From positions 54,220,439-54,284,438 of the forward strand of contig NC_134847.1 in assembly GCF_965363235.1 (NCBI RefSeq): a DNA stretch of 64,000 bases, written 5' to 3'. The notes under the pieces are model-generated. The model ran no database searches, had not been told where the DNA came from, and saw only the letters and a list, made by a program, of their open reading frames with translations. A program made the translations under genes and the position numbers. Shown in pieces: positions 1 through 12,529 of the stretch; the first letter of the stretch is position 1; each line of letters starts with the position of its first letter. This stretch comes from Mytilus galloprovincialis (lineage: Eukaryota; Mollusca; Bivalvia; Mytilida; Mytilidae).

Positions 1-626
1 AATATATAAGTAAGGACATGTCGCAACTAACAATTTATGAAAAATTATTTGTCGATATGTCATAAGGTATTTGAAAATAAATGAAAATAAGCCAAAATCA
101 AAATTTAGAATATGACCTTGACCTTTGACCTTGACCTCATTTTTATTATTTTCGACCAAGAACCCCAAATCTAAAGACCCTATGTCTTTATCACTTATGG
201 TTTACCATTTAGAAATGCATATCACTTAATTAAATGGAAAAGGGGGAATAACTCTCATATGGAGTCTCCGTATAGCTTCGGTCCAACTGAATATCCTAAT
301 CCTGAAGATGTAACGAGCAATTTGGTAAAATAAATTTGTCGTAATCTTTAACGGTTGCGAAGGAGTAGTGGCCACAAGAAAAACAGTGTTTGGGGAGATA
401 ACTCTTACAACGTAAAGTATTTTGTTACACAGTTGTAAATTTTTAAAGCGTATAAACTATACGATACCATATTCCAAATATCTAAGCGACATCTTTTGAA
501 ACATCAATAATACGCAAGAAAAAAAATTAGGCGGAAGAAAAAAAAAAAAAAAAATAATAATAATAATAATAATAATCAGAACAAATTCAATAGGTCTTTC
601 CACGGAAAGGTGGAAAGACCTAATTA
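1..626 (+). repeat. Interspersed repeat with A-rich/(AAT)n tract and terminal hairpin
   Basis: The stretch has the look of an interspersed mussel repeat: stacked TGACCT half-sites near 113-137, short phrases such as 'ggggaataactctcat', then an A-run at about 537-554, (AAT)n at about 552-576, and a perfect hairpin at 592-621. No open reading frame is present. Family assignment rests on my memory of mussel DNA, not on a search. The left edge lies outside the window. Confidence 0.5.
592..621. repeat. Perfect 12-bp hairpin
   Basis: AGGTCTTTCCAC (592-603) pairs exactly with GTGGAAAGACCT (610-621) around a 6-nt loop. It closes the interspersed repeat on its left. The half-motif GGTGGAAAGACC recurs alone near 41422, next to another repeat. 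This suggests a conserved end structure of one repeat family. Confidence 0.7.
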
Positions 627-641
627 CTTTACTTTATATTA

Positions 642-1052
642 CACAGCTACTTTTGCAAAGGTACTATTTCTGTACTGAAAAGATGCAGTACTGGAAATTT
701 ACTTTTGATATTTAGTACTATTGCTTTACTTTAAAACTATTGTAATATTTAGGTACTTGTATTTTACAGTACTTGATTTGTACTAAATATTTTGGTACAG
801 AAAAAATAATGTTTGAAAATCATAACTTTAAGAGATTTGAAATAAACAAACTTTCAAAATGCTGAAAATGTAACGGTAGTAACCAAAGATCTGTAGTACC
901 TAAATTTCAAGTACAAATAAAGTACTGTAAAATACAGGTACCTAAATATTACACTAATTTAAGAATAACAAAATAGTACTGAATATTAAAAGTTGATTTC
1001 CAGTACTACAAATTTTTAGTACAGAAATAGTACCTATGCAAACGTAGCTGTG
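642..1052. mobile_element. Foldback MITE, 411 bp, TA target duplication
   Basis: The two halves are near-complete reverse complements. The left end CACAGCTACTTTTGC matches the reverse complement of the right end (CACAGCTACGTTTGC), and pairing continues through the GTAC-rich interior for roughly 190 bp per arm. Both ends are flanked by TA (640-641 and 1053-1054), as in Tc1/mariner-type targets. It has no coding capacity, so it is non-autonomous. The superfamily is inferred only from the TA. Confidence 0.75.
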
Positions 1053-1116
1053 TATAATATTAACTTTGAAATGAATAAAGATACATTTTGAAGTACCTTA
1101 ATATAAATCAATGACA

Positions 1117-1423
1117 GATGTCCTTTCATTTTTGCTTCATTTGGATATTTCCCATAGTACTCTGGAATATGCTGATTTCTGATATTGTTTACCAATAAAG
1201 AATTGCATTCAAATATGGTATTCATTGCCAATAGCAGTTAAACACAAATTACATGTCATCTCTTCAATCAGATGTGCTTTCATTTTTGCTTCATTTGGAT
1301 ATTTTACATAGTACTCTGGAATATGCTGATTTCTGATATTTTTACCAATAAAGAATTGCTTTCAAATATGGTATTCATTGTAAATAGCAGTTAAAAACAA
1401 ATTACATGTCATCTTTTCAATCA
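1117..1423. repeat. Tandem duplication, about 154-bp unit x2
   Basis: Unit 1 is about 1117-1270 and unit 2 about 1271-1423. Both contain 'tttgcttcatttggatatt', 'gtactctggaatatgctgat' and 'attacatgtcatct' in the same order, with scattered substitutions. The divergence suggests a duplication that is not very recent. No coding role is seen. Confidence 0.8.
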
Positions 1424-2977
1424 AAGGCACTTTACGAAATTGCATATGAATATGGAACAAGTTTATAAATTAAAGTAACATTAAAAAAAACAGTTATTCG
1501 AAGCCCTTATAGGATTTACCTTTTTTTCAGGATCGCTTACGCATATGAATTTGATATCTTAGGATGTGTGCATACTTCAAATCAGGAAGTAATAAAATTT
1601 AGATATAAAAAACTACATGTATATAACAAAATTAAACATACAAGTAGTCAAATTCATCAAAAGTCAACATTGCATGAAGAATTGTAAACAGTTGTTTCTT
1701 TAGAATAATTTCTTTTAATATCAATGCAGTAAGAAAACAAACTATTATAAATAACGTCAGTACCGCAACATGTATATCTAGTCAATACCACTATGTGGGG
1801 CTTACAAACATAGTTGGTCTCGTTGGCACTCAAACCACATCTCATATCACATTTTCCTATAATTATTGAACTTTGGCATTGATAGGTTGCTTGTCATTGA
1901 AACAAATACATTATAAATATTGATTATCCTACATAATTGCCACTCAATACCAAACATCAGGATGTTGATATATCTGAATATTTGAATTCATGTGAATACA
2001 TGATGGGGTATATAACCAAACGGTATATTTAAGGAATATATACAATTGATTACGGGCTCCTTTCCCTTAAATACTTGAATCTTATAATTTCTTGATTTGT
2101 CTCTGGAGGATTTAAAAACCACGTTTGATAGATCATGATAGTAAACACTAAGGCACTGACTGCTAATCATATGGTACCTTCCTGGGCAGTTTTTTCAGGA
2201 TTCATTTTAATCCCAACCATCATGTTAGCCTGTAATGTATTTAGGAAATGCAAAATATACATACAAAACGTACATACTGATGGCTGTATAGGGTTTAGAT
2301 TCTTCTAAGAGATTTTCAATGAACTCCAATAAAAGTTTTCTTTTATAATTTTAGTTCGTTTATATATGTTTCGAAGTTAAGTGTGACGTCCATTTTCAAA
2401 GAATTTCAATAAAGTAAGTAGTTAAAGAGCAGTGAGGACCAAACATTCCTAAAAGTTTACCAAATACAGCCAAAGTATTAACGAACTAAAATAAATTGAA
2501 AAAAAAACAAGACAAGCAAAGACCAGAGGGTCTTGACTTGAGACAGTCACAAAAAATGTGTCTAATCTATTAACCCTCCACTTAAACCTATAGCAAATGT
2601 ACAAGTCATGTCACTCGTCTGCACACGTTAGAAACTAATGCGTACAGGTTCGTCTCAAGAGCTGTAATCTAGTTTGTGCATGATATTCCCAGATTTCTTT
2701 ATTTCATGACAAATTAAAAAGAGATATGACATAATGTGAACCCTATAAGTAAAAGAACGCATATCATTTTGTCATGTTTTGCAAATTTCCAATACCGAAA
2801 GTATGTCTAACTACACTTAAAATGATCTAATTCAGGGTTTATCTCTCTTCGCACCACCGCAGTAATAAAATAAGATAGTCGAGTTAACCCGAACGTTATA
2901 CGTTGAATTACTTAAGTTATAAGTTTCATACCATTGGTCTTTTTACAATTAAAACTATACTCGTTAAAAACTGCTTA
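1424..2977. other. AT-rich intergenic stretch, no gene seen
   Basis: Only fragments are recognisable: a minus-oriented head of the common mussel repeat (called M1 here) near 1795-1850, and a plus-oriented piece near 2500-2600. Open frames are short and look random. Confidence 0.5.
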
Positions 2978-4647
2978 AATTCACTGGTGGTAAGCGGATG
3001 GTCGTAACTAAAAGTTACGACCATCCGGAGATGGGAGACAACTCTAGGCATAAGTTTTTCTTTTCCGATTTTTGTGCACTAAAAGGTTCATTTGAACCAA
3101 ATCGCTTGTCTCGTACATACTATTCGACAGTCCGGTGATATTAAAACCAAATTTGATGCATTAAAACATTCCAATTTTCGTAAAATAGTGATTCAAAAAT
3201 TCAAGCATGATGGTCGTAACTAAAAAAACAAAATATTGAGGATGGTCGTAACTTAAATTTGTGATGGTCGTAACTCTGTTTTAAATAAGACCGAATAAGG
3301 CAAGTCAAGAGTTTTAAACGTGTCTTTTATTATATGCATACTAGTATTTCATATGATGTACTTCTGAAGATTTTTTTTTTCATTTTTTACATACAATGTA
3401 AAATAAAGCAATTTCAATGCGTGTAACACTTATCAATTCAGAAATTTTAAAAGTTTTCAAATATTAGTTTTGGGGAATTTTGATTAAAGTTCGATTTAAA
3501 ATTCCAAATTTTTCAAATGTAACCGAACCAGTCAAGAGTTCTAAACCTGTCTTCTGTTATATGAATATATCATATATCATATTATATATTTGTGAAGTTG
3601 TTTTCACCAAATAATAAAAAATAGATGGAGAGAGGGATACCTGTAAAGAAGAAAATTGGAACGAATCGAACGAAACAATGCAAAATGAAATGAACAGTCA
3701 TATATTCTTAAAATATAATGTATAAAATTAATAAAGAGGCAAATAGTTGAATTAATGTAAGCGGTTAAATTCATTAACAATGTAAATTTCTCAAAAGTGG
3801 AGAAATCATTTTAAAACAAGAAACACAGCTCTGGTTATGATCATTCTTTGTTAGAAATAAAAAGAACAAAATGTATCAAATACATGTAATTGTTTTAATT
3901 ACAAAATAAATGAGTTTAAGAAACAAATTAACAAATTGGACATCACATGAAATAGCAGTATCCTATTTTTTTCCGATTGGAATTCGCATCTATTGCAAAC
4001 ATAAACTTTTTGAGGATGTACTTACTAGTTGATTTTTTTAAATCTTCAATTGAAGAATGATACATTAAGTCGAAAGAGTATTAATAAGGAGTCAAAATAA
4101 GCTTAACATATTGATAGGTTATGAAGGTCGTTATCGAGACTAGAGCATACCCGCGAATTCGCAGGTCCGTACCTGAGTTTTAAAAAGAACATACGCTTTA
4201 TTTTTAGCCTGGATGCTTAGACGTCATATTGTTGTTTGGTGAAATCAAGCTGATAATCAGGTGCACAGTAATGCCCAATGACGAAGTCCATGAGTAGCTT
4301 GTAGCCATTCATACAATGTAAACATATAACTTACACATGATTTTCAACCTGCATACCGGGATTTGTATGTAATAATTGCCGCAGTACATTTAGTTTGACC
4401 TAAGTCTTTGTAACATTATCCTGGCTACAAACAAGTATTTTATTTTACTCTTAAATTCAGTGCATGTAGCAGTGTAAAATATATATCAACAATTTTCCTA
4501 CTTTCGAAGTTAACACAATGATCATTGCGACACCATGGATTCAGTTTTCATTCCGTACCAATACTTAGAACTAATATCAATACTATACAGTAATATATAA
4601 TTGTTATGTAATCGATAAAAAATAACGACAACACGTAATAAAATCCT

Positions 4648-4778
4648 GGGTTGAGTTCAATATCGTAGCGGCTACGTAGCTGCTATCAATATCTATGTAA
4701 CAACTAGTCTATAGCTGCATGTTCAATCGTCAAGATCTACGTAGCACTACGTAGCAGCTACGATATTGAACTCAACCC
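4648..4778. mobile_element. Small foldback element, 131 bp
   Basis: The 22-bp ends (4648-4669 and 4757-4778, beginning GGGTTGAGTTCAATATCG) are exact inverted repeats. Inside them lie further TACGTAGC-type palindromes. It has no coding capacity and is nested within the larger inverted-repeat element. It could be a miniature derivative of a DNA transposon or a simple hairpin-forming insertion. Confidence 0.75.
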
Positions 4779-5139
4779 TGACTCAGAAGTGCATTTGTGG
4801 ATTCTATTTCCTCATGAACGACCAAAAGACGAATATTTGAAGGCCAATAGTTTATAAGACAATAACAATTTTAAAAAAGTCAAGGAGTAAACAAAGACTC
4901 AAAAACTCTAAGACATAAGAGCTGCAATAAATGATTTAAAGATGATTGTTCAGACTGTACGTTTAATAATTTCATCTGCCGACATGATTGCAGATAAAAA
5001 AAAAAGTCGTAAATAAAAAATACTAAAAACAAATATAAGGGAATACACGTGCATTTAATAATTTAATGCCTTAACGTACAGTAAAAAATATATCAATTCT
5101 CAACCCTAACATACTTTTTGGCTTAATGCGAGTTGATTA

Positions 5140-6925
5140 AATTGATGCACTTAATAAATTTGTAAAATCAAAGTTACAAAGGGGTAGTGAAAAATTCATT
5201 ATACCAGAAATGAGCATTTTAGATGTAAATATTAGTTAAAAAAACTTGACAAGTCGAAAGCAACTAGTTTAGATGATGTAGGACCAATTATTTTGAGTAT
5301 GTGCAGCAATGTCATTTTACCAGCTTTGACATATATCTAAACATCAATTATGGTAAATTTCCAAGTATTTTTAAAACTGCAAGAGTATGCCCAATTTTTA
5401 AAAGTGGCAATGCCTGTAATCCTGATAATTATAGACCAATAGCAGTTTTGGCTTGTCTATCTAAAATCATAGAACGACATATAGCTAATAGTTTGTATAT
5501 ATTTTTAAATAGTAATGACCTTCTTAATACTACACAGTCAGGTTTCAGAACTAAACATTCGTATACTACTGCACATACTAAATTAGTAGATGAATGGTTA
5601 GCAAAAAAATATAATGGAGAGATAAATGGAGTTATATTTTTAGATTTAAAGAAAGCTTTTGATCTGGTTAATCATATAATTTTATTGAAAAAAATTGAAT
5701 ATTATAATGTTTCTAATAGTACACTTGACTGGTTTAAGTCATACTTGTTTGAACGAAGCCAACAAGTTAAGGTCAATAACGTCATGTCTAATACTAAATG
5801 CAGAAAAACTGGTGTATCACAAGGTTCTATCCTGGGCCCTTTGTTATTTATTTTATATATCAATGATTTACCACTTAATATAGAACATTCATTAATAGAT
5901 TTATATGCAGACGATTCTACATTACATTGTAAAGGTAATGATGTAATTCAGTTAGCTTCTAACCTTCAAAATGATATTCATGTAATTGAAAACTGGTGCT
6001 CGCAAAATTGTATGAAATTAAATGCCAAAAAAAGTGTAAATCAATGATTATTGGTTCAAAACAATGGCTTTGTTTAACTGGAAACAGTTTTGATATCAAT
6101 ATTTCAAATGAACAAATAGAAAATGTAGATTGTGAAAAACTACTTGGTTTATATATTGACAAAAACTTTAATTGGAGTCAGCAAAAAGATAAAATGTCAA
6201 TTACTATATCAAATAGAATCAACTTATTACAAAAGATAAGAAAATATTTACCTATGCATATACGTATTATTTATTTTAATGCTTATATTCTGCCATTATT
6301 TGATTATTGTTGCAATATATGGGGAAGTTGTTGTGAGAGTGGAATAGATAAACTTAATAAATTATTAAAGAAATCTGCTAGGGTTATAGTAGAAGCTGAC
6401 ATAATGACATCATCCAGTTTATTGTTTAATAGTTTACACTGGTTAAATGTGGAAAAACGAATTCAATACCAAAAGGCAATACTTGTATTTAAATCAATTT
6501 ATGGTATGGTTCCTAACTATTTAGAGAAAATTTCCATTTTACTGATAATCAAAACTATAACTTACGTTCAGCTGATAAAAAAACTATTAAATCTTCCAAA
6601 TCCAAAAACACATTTTTTAAAGAAAACATTTACATATTCAGGTTCTCAAATGTGGAACAGTTTACCAAATGAAATCAAAATGAGTGATACACTTGTATCT
6701 TTTAAAACAAAATGTTACAAATTTTTCATCAATTGTGCAAATTAATATGCCTTTTCATTATTATTTCCATTATAATTGTATATTGTGTATAATATAACTT
6801 TATAATACTGTGTGTACTTATAACTATGTTATTATTATTTTGAGGACTCTCAGGAAGGTTAGTTTTAACTAATGGGATCATCCTCTTGAAATAAAGATTA
6901 TTTATTTATTTATTTATTTTTATTT
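5140..6925 (+). mobile_element. LINE (Jockey/CR1-group-like) fragment with reverse transcriptase, frameshifted
   Basis: The translation shows a non-LTR reverse transcriptase in order: the LDKSKAT..DDVGP region (from about 5245), ARVCPIFKSG / NYRPIAVL, SGFRTKHSYTTA, FLDLKKAFDLVNH, TGVSQGSILGPLLFILYIND and the catalytic box LYADDSTLH (about 5902-5928). A thumb/connection region follows, MIIGSKQ to SARVI (6042-6390). The copy is 5' truncated, with no endonuclease seen. It is broken: a stop in frame just before the LDKSKAT segment (about 5236), a frame change near 5335 and another in the A-run near 6030. It ends in AATAAAG and a (TATT)n tail (6890-6925). Clade assignment is by general resemblance only. 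Confidence 0.85.
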
Positions 6926-7463
6926 ATTAGTTTTCACTGTTGCTCCTATAAGATGAGCGTTTGAAATCCATCAGAAATGTGTATGTTTAATAATTCTCTA
7001 GCTTGATTTCTGCATATCATTACCAGAGTTACAAATAGTATTGTTTGTAGCAAATCATATATTACATCTGACTCTATTACCTTAACAATTAAAATACATT
7101 AATACAAGTTTGTCTAAATACTCGAGTTACGGTCATCTTTCAAAGTTACGACCATCTTGTGTCGGTTACGACCATCATCCAAAATACTATAGTTGAAGTT
7201 ACGACCATCACACATTTAAAGTTACGACCATCATGCTTGAATTTTTGAATGACTATTTTACGAAAATTGGAATGTTTTAATGCATCAAATTTGGTTTTAA
7301 TATCACCGGACTGCTGAATAGTATGTACGAGACAAGCGGTTTGGTTTAAATGAACCTTTTAGTGCACGAAAATCGGAAAAGAAAAACTTATCCCTAGAGT
7401 TGTCTCCCATCTCCGGATGGTCGTAACTTTTAGTTACGACCATCCGCTTACCACCAGTGAATT

Positions 7464-9839
7464 GCCAAACAAGTTAACAAGGGTTATACAATGTCACATC
7501 GGAGGAACTTTTCCTGTACATCGGACACATTAGTTGCGATCGAATTGCAATCGTTATACTTCCGTATAAATTTTAAAAACATTAGAAACTAAACATCCAT
7601 AAAAAAAACTTCGATTAGTTCAACACTTTTAAACATTAAATCCACAGAGAAAGACAGTAGCAGTGATATTTGCAATTGATGTCAAAACAGTAGAACTGAC
7701 TTCTATTAAACTGGTTAATGTTTTAAAAAACGCCAAAGCGTTTATAAAGCAAAACACACACAAAGTGAGTCTATCGTTTGATGTTGATACTATCAAGTAT
7801 TTACCATGTTCATTCCCATTTAGTCATGAATATATAATCTTATAGATTTGGTTAGTACGGGTGTACTTCGACCAACCTCGAATTGAACTTTGATAAACCT
7901 AATTAACAAGTTTAATGAACCGGCGTAACGCATGGCTAGCTGTCGTTTTTAGAAAATATAATACTATATGTTTTTTAATCTTCGCTTGGTCGTTAAACTT
8001 ACTCTAGTCACATTGTTGTGTATTTAAGCCTGTTAATGGGGTAACCCTTAAGTTCTGGTTTAGAATAGTAATTTTTGTGGAGAGTTGTCTCATTGGCAAT
8101 CATACCACATCTTCATTTTTTTTATATTTGAGATCTCAATGCTCATAAACTTCGTGCTTTTTTCTCTTTTTAATTTGTTTTATTTGATCGCGAGCGTCAA
8201 CAGTAATTGTTCACGAAAGTTGCAAGTAAAAGAGGCACCGTTTAAGCCGCAAAGTGTGTTCCTATGAATATATCGTATTGTCTATATTTACAGAATTGCA
8301 ACCTTTACCTAATATTGTTTAACACTCATTCAACAAATTAAAGCAGGTAATATTAATGTTTTTATTTATCGTGCTTTCGCGTCTGTGGAAACATTGTTTT
8401 CAATTTGATTGTAACTGATCTTTTGACTGCAAGTGCATGATATTTTGTTGATCTATTACAATATATTTTCCCCCAAATAACCATCATGAGTATGCAAAAT
8501 AAATTAAATGAAAAGTCATGGTTCAAGTAATGTTTGAATTTTAGTTTTTGAACAAAGAAAAATAACTGGATATATTGTGAAACTGTTGTTTTACAATTTA
8601 AAAATAAATTTTGGTAGAAACTGCGGTCATTTACGATAAGCAATGTAAAAGTTTATTGATGTGAAAAGGTTGAAGCCAGAACTTTATTTCCCTGTTCATA
8701 AATGAGACAAAATCAAAAAATTCATCGTCCCAACCACTGCTGTTCATACAAATAGCGTAACTTGTCGTTTTGACATATAGCACTCTACTGCATACATCTA
8801 AAGAGAATCCTTCTGTTTCATCATGTTTAAATATATGATATATTTGAAGTTTAACTTTTTAGCTTCATCATTGTTCATAATGTAAAATGTGTTTTAAGTT
8901 TGACTTTTTAACTTCATAATGTAAAATGTGTTTTCGCTGGGGTTTTTACAGTCATAGTTCACTCTTTTAATAAAAATACAATGTAGGTATGTTTTTTCAA
9001 AATGCATTATTTTTTTTTAAATTAACTCTGGTTGTAGTTCTTTTGTGTCCATAAACAATCTTGAAACTGGTATCTATGATGAATTCCATCATAAAGATAT
9101 AGGCATTTCACAAATATTTTCTTCACCTGCGTTTCAATACCAGTTTTCGTTGTTCTCTTAAATATACACATATATCTATATTTTATATTTATTGTAATTC
9201 AGTAGACATGCCCATGAGTGTCTAGCACTTTAAATAGTCTCAAGAACATTTCAAGACTGAGGCGTTGTGATTATTAATTTTATCTAATTTCTGTGTTTAT
9301 TTCAGATTTTTTTTGTACATCCAAATCGACAAATGAACTATTATGAAAAAAGTTGTGCATAGTAGGATACCATGAAATTGCCATTGTTCTATTACTAAAT
9401 ATTCGTCAGCAATTTAGAAGAACTTCGGACGAAAGAGATATACATGTATTGTCAATTACCAGTGTCATTCAGAAATATAAAGTGAACTTCCGATGACAAA
9501 GACTTATCACAATGTCGTCTATTATTAATAGTTTAACTGATCCAACAAGAGCTATTGAAATAAAAGAAACCAATATATTTAAAGTTTTATATATCACAGA
9601 AAAACATTAAATTACATAGATTTATGAATAAAAACATATTTCGATGAAACAAATAACATAGTACAATAAAATATTTTAGCTATCAAACATTTATTTATTT
9701 TCTTGTGTTCTCAACTCAAATAGTATAATATATAAATCTATGGAACACAGGATATAAATCTTCTATAAATATTTGCGACCATTTTTGTAACCATCGTTTT
9801 GATACACTTTGTGTTACTTCATCTTCTGTTTCATACAGC
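7464..9839. other. Gene-free AT-rich stretch
   Basis: No supported exon is seen. It holds a minus-oriented M1 repeat head at about 8066-8128 (GAGTTGTCTCATTGGCAATC). A direct repeat of 'gtttaacttttta(g)cttcat' with 'aatgtaaaatgtgtttt' lies near 8850-8935. Short open frames here resemble no family and are treated as chance. Confidence 0.5.
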
Positions 9840-10260
9840 TTGTTCATATAAAGAAATCAGTAATATACCACTGTTCAATAGTCATAAATCGATTTGTCTG
9901 AAACAAATCCTGGTCACAAAGACAACTTTCTAGTCTCATCTTTGATAAATTTTGTGTAAAAAGTAAAATAACAAAGAAGAAGAAAATCCTAAACGGAAAG
10001 ACCCCAAGTAAATGGAAAAAAAAGCTCAAACACATCAAACGAATAAATAACATTTATCATACTCCTAGCTATGAACTGGCATTTTCTTATGTAGACAATG
10101 GTGGATTAAACCTGTTTTATAACTATCTAAAACTTTCACTGATATGACAATCGCATAAAATACCTTTATATTGACAAATTTGTGTAAAAAAGCAGACGTA
10201 CTAGGTACAAATATTGAAAAAAAGGGGTATTACAAAAACAAGCACAAATGTCAACAAAGA
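9840..10260 (+). repeat. Interspersed repeat family M3, plus orientation
   Basis: This contains the phrases 'gctcaaacacatcaaacgaa', 'ggcattttcttatgtagaca' and 'atggtggattaaacctg'. They recur in reverse orientation at about 29440-29935, 44570-44985 and 55870-56165. Open frames across it are by-products. The family name is local to this annotation. Confidence 0.65.
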
Positions 10261-10989
10261 CAAACAAAGAGGCATATAGACAAAACGAAATTAGCAAAAC
10301 GAAAAAGAAGAATACACAAATTTACCATAACACTACAACATAAATACATGATTTACCGAACCACGTTAAATGGAATAAAAAAAGCAACAGTAAATGTCAT
10401 AATTTACAAAGACAAATAATAGAATAATACATAACTATACGACGTTATAAAGATGATAAACAATGTTAGTACCTAGAATCTATACTGCATGACCATTATG
10501 TATTATTCGTGAAGTTGATACAGAATATTTATCAGGTCTCGGTATCTTCCGATTAACGCTTTTTTTTTAAAAAGGACGGGACGTTTTTTCACATACCCTT
10601 TGGTTACACAAATTTCTGCTTAGACACTGGTGACCTTTTTTCAATGTATGAGTAGCAGCTGCTGTATCTTTATCTGTTATTTTGATACAGCAAATTGTCT
10701 GCACAGTACTGAATTAACCGAAGCTAGAAATATGAAATAATGAAATAAAGGGCGACAGTTATAGTAACACAGTTGTTTGCTAGTGTTGAGTTCACAGATT
10801 TACAAGTACTTTGCAACAGAATGATAAAATTGAATTTTATTACAAAACCTTAACAAAATACTTATTTGAATAATAACAAAAGAAAATTATGCTAAGTCAG
10901 AAGCATTATTGATGTTTATCACTCATAATCACTGGGCATTTCGTTGTATAGACAGTAGGGTCAAAATGTGGAAATGGGTATGGAGTTAT
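10261..10989. other. No gene seen
   Basis: AT-rich sequence between the M3 repeat and the Tc1 relic. A lysine-rich frame at 10171-10419 runs out of the repeat and has no recognisable domain. The terminal repeats of the Tc1 relic should lie near 10940-10989, but I cannot identify them with confidence. Confidence 0.4.
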
Positions 10990-11980
10990 TTAAAATAAAT
11001 ATCTCTCCAATGTTCCCCGTGCATCAATGACAGCTTGGCAGCATTCTCGCATTCCATTTAGTAACTTTTGGATTTGCCGTTTCGGAATGGCATCCCATTC
11101 CCTAATCAGTGCATTTTTAAGTCTTGGAAATTTTTGAATTCACCGTCATTGTTAAAAATGCGTCGGTTCAACAGATCCTATATATGTTTGATCTGATTGA
11201 GGTCTGGGATCGACTTGGCAAACCAAGAACGTTAATGTTCTTCTTTTGGAAAATAATCATCGTCAGGCGAACAGTATGTGGTCTTGTTTTGTCCTGTTGA
11301 AAATGGAATCCATTATGATTACGCTGGACAAATACGGGAAGAAAAACGAATGTCAAGATGTTATCACAATATCTCATCGCATCAATGTCCAATGAACGAT
11401 CACTAAAAAAAATTATCACCATAATATATTCCTCCCCCATCCATTAAATTGCCACCCCAAACCGATCCTTCTGCATCTTAGTTCTTTCGTGGTATCGTTC
11501 ATTTTTCTGGTGCTGTATCCGTATGCGACCATCAATATAAAGCGGGATTCATCTGTAAACATCACTGTAATGCAGTATCTGTTAAGCAAGCGTGGATGGT
11601 GGTTTGTTCAGACTAGTCTTTGATGTTGATGGTTAGGTGTGAGTTCCATCCATATATGTGGTATTATCGCATGCATTCGTGATCTGTGAAGGCGATATCT
11701 AATCGTCTGAGCCGAGACACGCACTCCAATATCTGCCTTTACTGCACTACTTGTATTTAAGTAAATCAAAGTAGCGCTTTTCCCTTGGTGTTATTTGTTT
11801 TTGTCTAGCAGATCGCGGACTTTCCTGTGCAGTTCAGTTTGCCTATATCTGTTTATTAGTCTCCAAACTGTTGACCTATGCAGAATTTAATCGAACTGCG
11901 ACGTCGGCAGCACACTTTCTGGCATCAACTATTCCAATAGCTCTCTGATGGTCATTTTTGGTGAGTCATGGTCGACGCCT
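10990..11980 (-). mobile_element. Tc1/mariner transposase relic
   Basis: Read on the minus strand, the C-terminal half shows the Tc1 catalytic block: PVFVQRNHNGFHFQQD (the conserved FQQD aspartate), RPHTVRL, then a degraded WPSRSPDLNPIEHIW region and a tail reading MRECCQAVIDARGTLER that stops at 10992-10990. The N-terminal DNA-binding part (about 11600-11980) is recognisable only in fragments across frames (RDHQ-like, VSAQTIR, HRSR). There are many stops and frame changes, so the copy is long dead. Normal family length is about 340 aa, and the span fits a nearly full-length coding region. Confidence 0.85.
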
Positions 11981-12529
11981 ATGGACTTCTTTTAAACGTC
12001 AATGAGGTTTTTTTTTACCAATGGTGTGTCCCTGAACCTCAATGAAAAATACATTTCAAATTTCGATTTAAAATTACAGATTTTCAAGGTAAAACTTCGA
12101 TTACACGTGCAAAGATAAAATCGATATTGCGGAAAAAAGTACAACTGTTTAAAATTACATATAGACCCAAAGATTATATCCATTATGATTAAATATTTGT
12201 TTTGCAAAAAAAAAAAAAAAAAATGAAAAAAAAAACTCTTTTACTCAATTACAATTATGTACATTTCTATCCCATTATTTATCTTACTGGCAGAAAGCCG
12301 TTAATCAATAAGAGTAGTTTGTTGTTTGTTGTTTCGTTTTGTTTTTTTTTTGCATGAATCAGGTCTCTGATTATATTGTTAAATATTCATAATTTGTCAT
12401 TTCGGGAGTTTTCAAACGTTAATATAAAGAGTGTGTTCATTGTTAAGGTTTCTTAATTAATATATATACAGCCAATCATTAAATGGAACAGGTATATAAT
12501 TAAACAATATCTGATATAGGAAAACCCAC
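11981..12529. other. Upstream flank of gene A, no gene seen
   Basis: AT-rich with an A-run at about 12207-12224. No repeat or exon is recognised. Confidence 0.4.

Larger units (their letters stand above)
2982..7459. mobile_element. Non-autonomous DNA transposon with long TIRs and hairpin ends, carrying a LINE
   Basis: The ends CACTGGTGGTAAGCGG (left) and its reverse complement (right) begin inverted repeats of about 250-300 bp (2982 to about 3285, and about 7125 to 7459). Just inside each end sits the same 33-nt palindrome (2995-3027 and 7414-7446) with 15-bp arms. GATGGTCGTAACT-like motifs are repeated subterminally: 3209, 3241 and 3263 on the left, and about five inverted copies at 7125-7232 on the right. 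The element is flanked by AATT on both sides (2978-2981, 7460-7463), a candidate 4-bp target duplication. No transposase is seen; the interior holds a foldback element and a LINE. An approximately 80-bp direct repeat lies at about 3290-3365 and 3525-3600. CACTG ends with a 4-bp duplication would suit a CMC/Chapaev-type element, but this is a guess. Confidence 0.8.

Noticed and set aside
8362-8643. 93-codon minus-strand frame
   Set aside because: Low-complexity AT-rich translation with no domain, no splice context and no homologous frame nearby.
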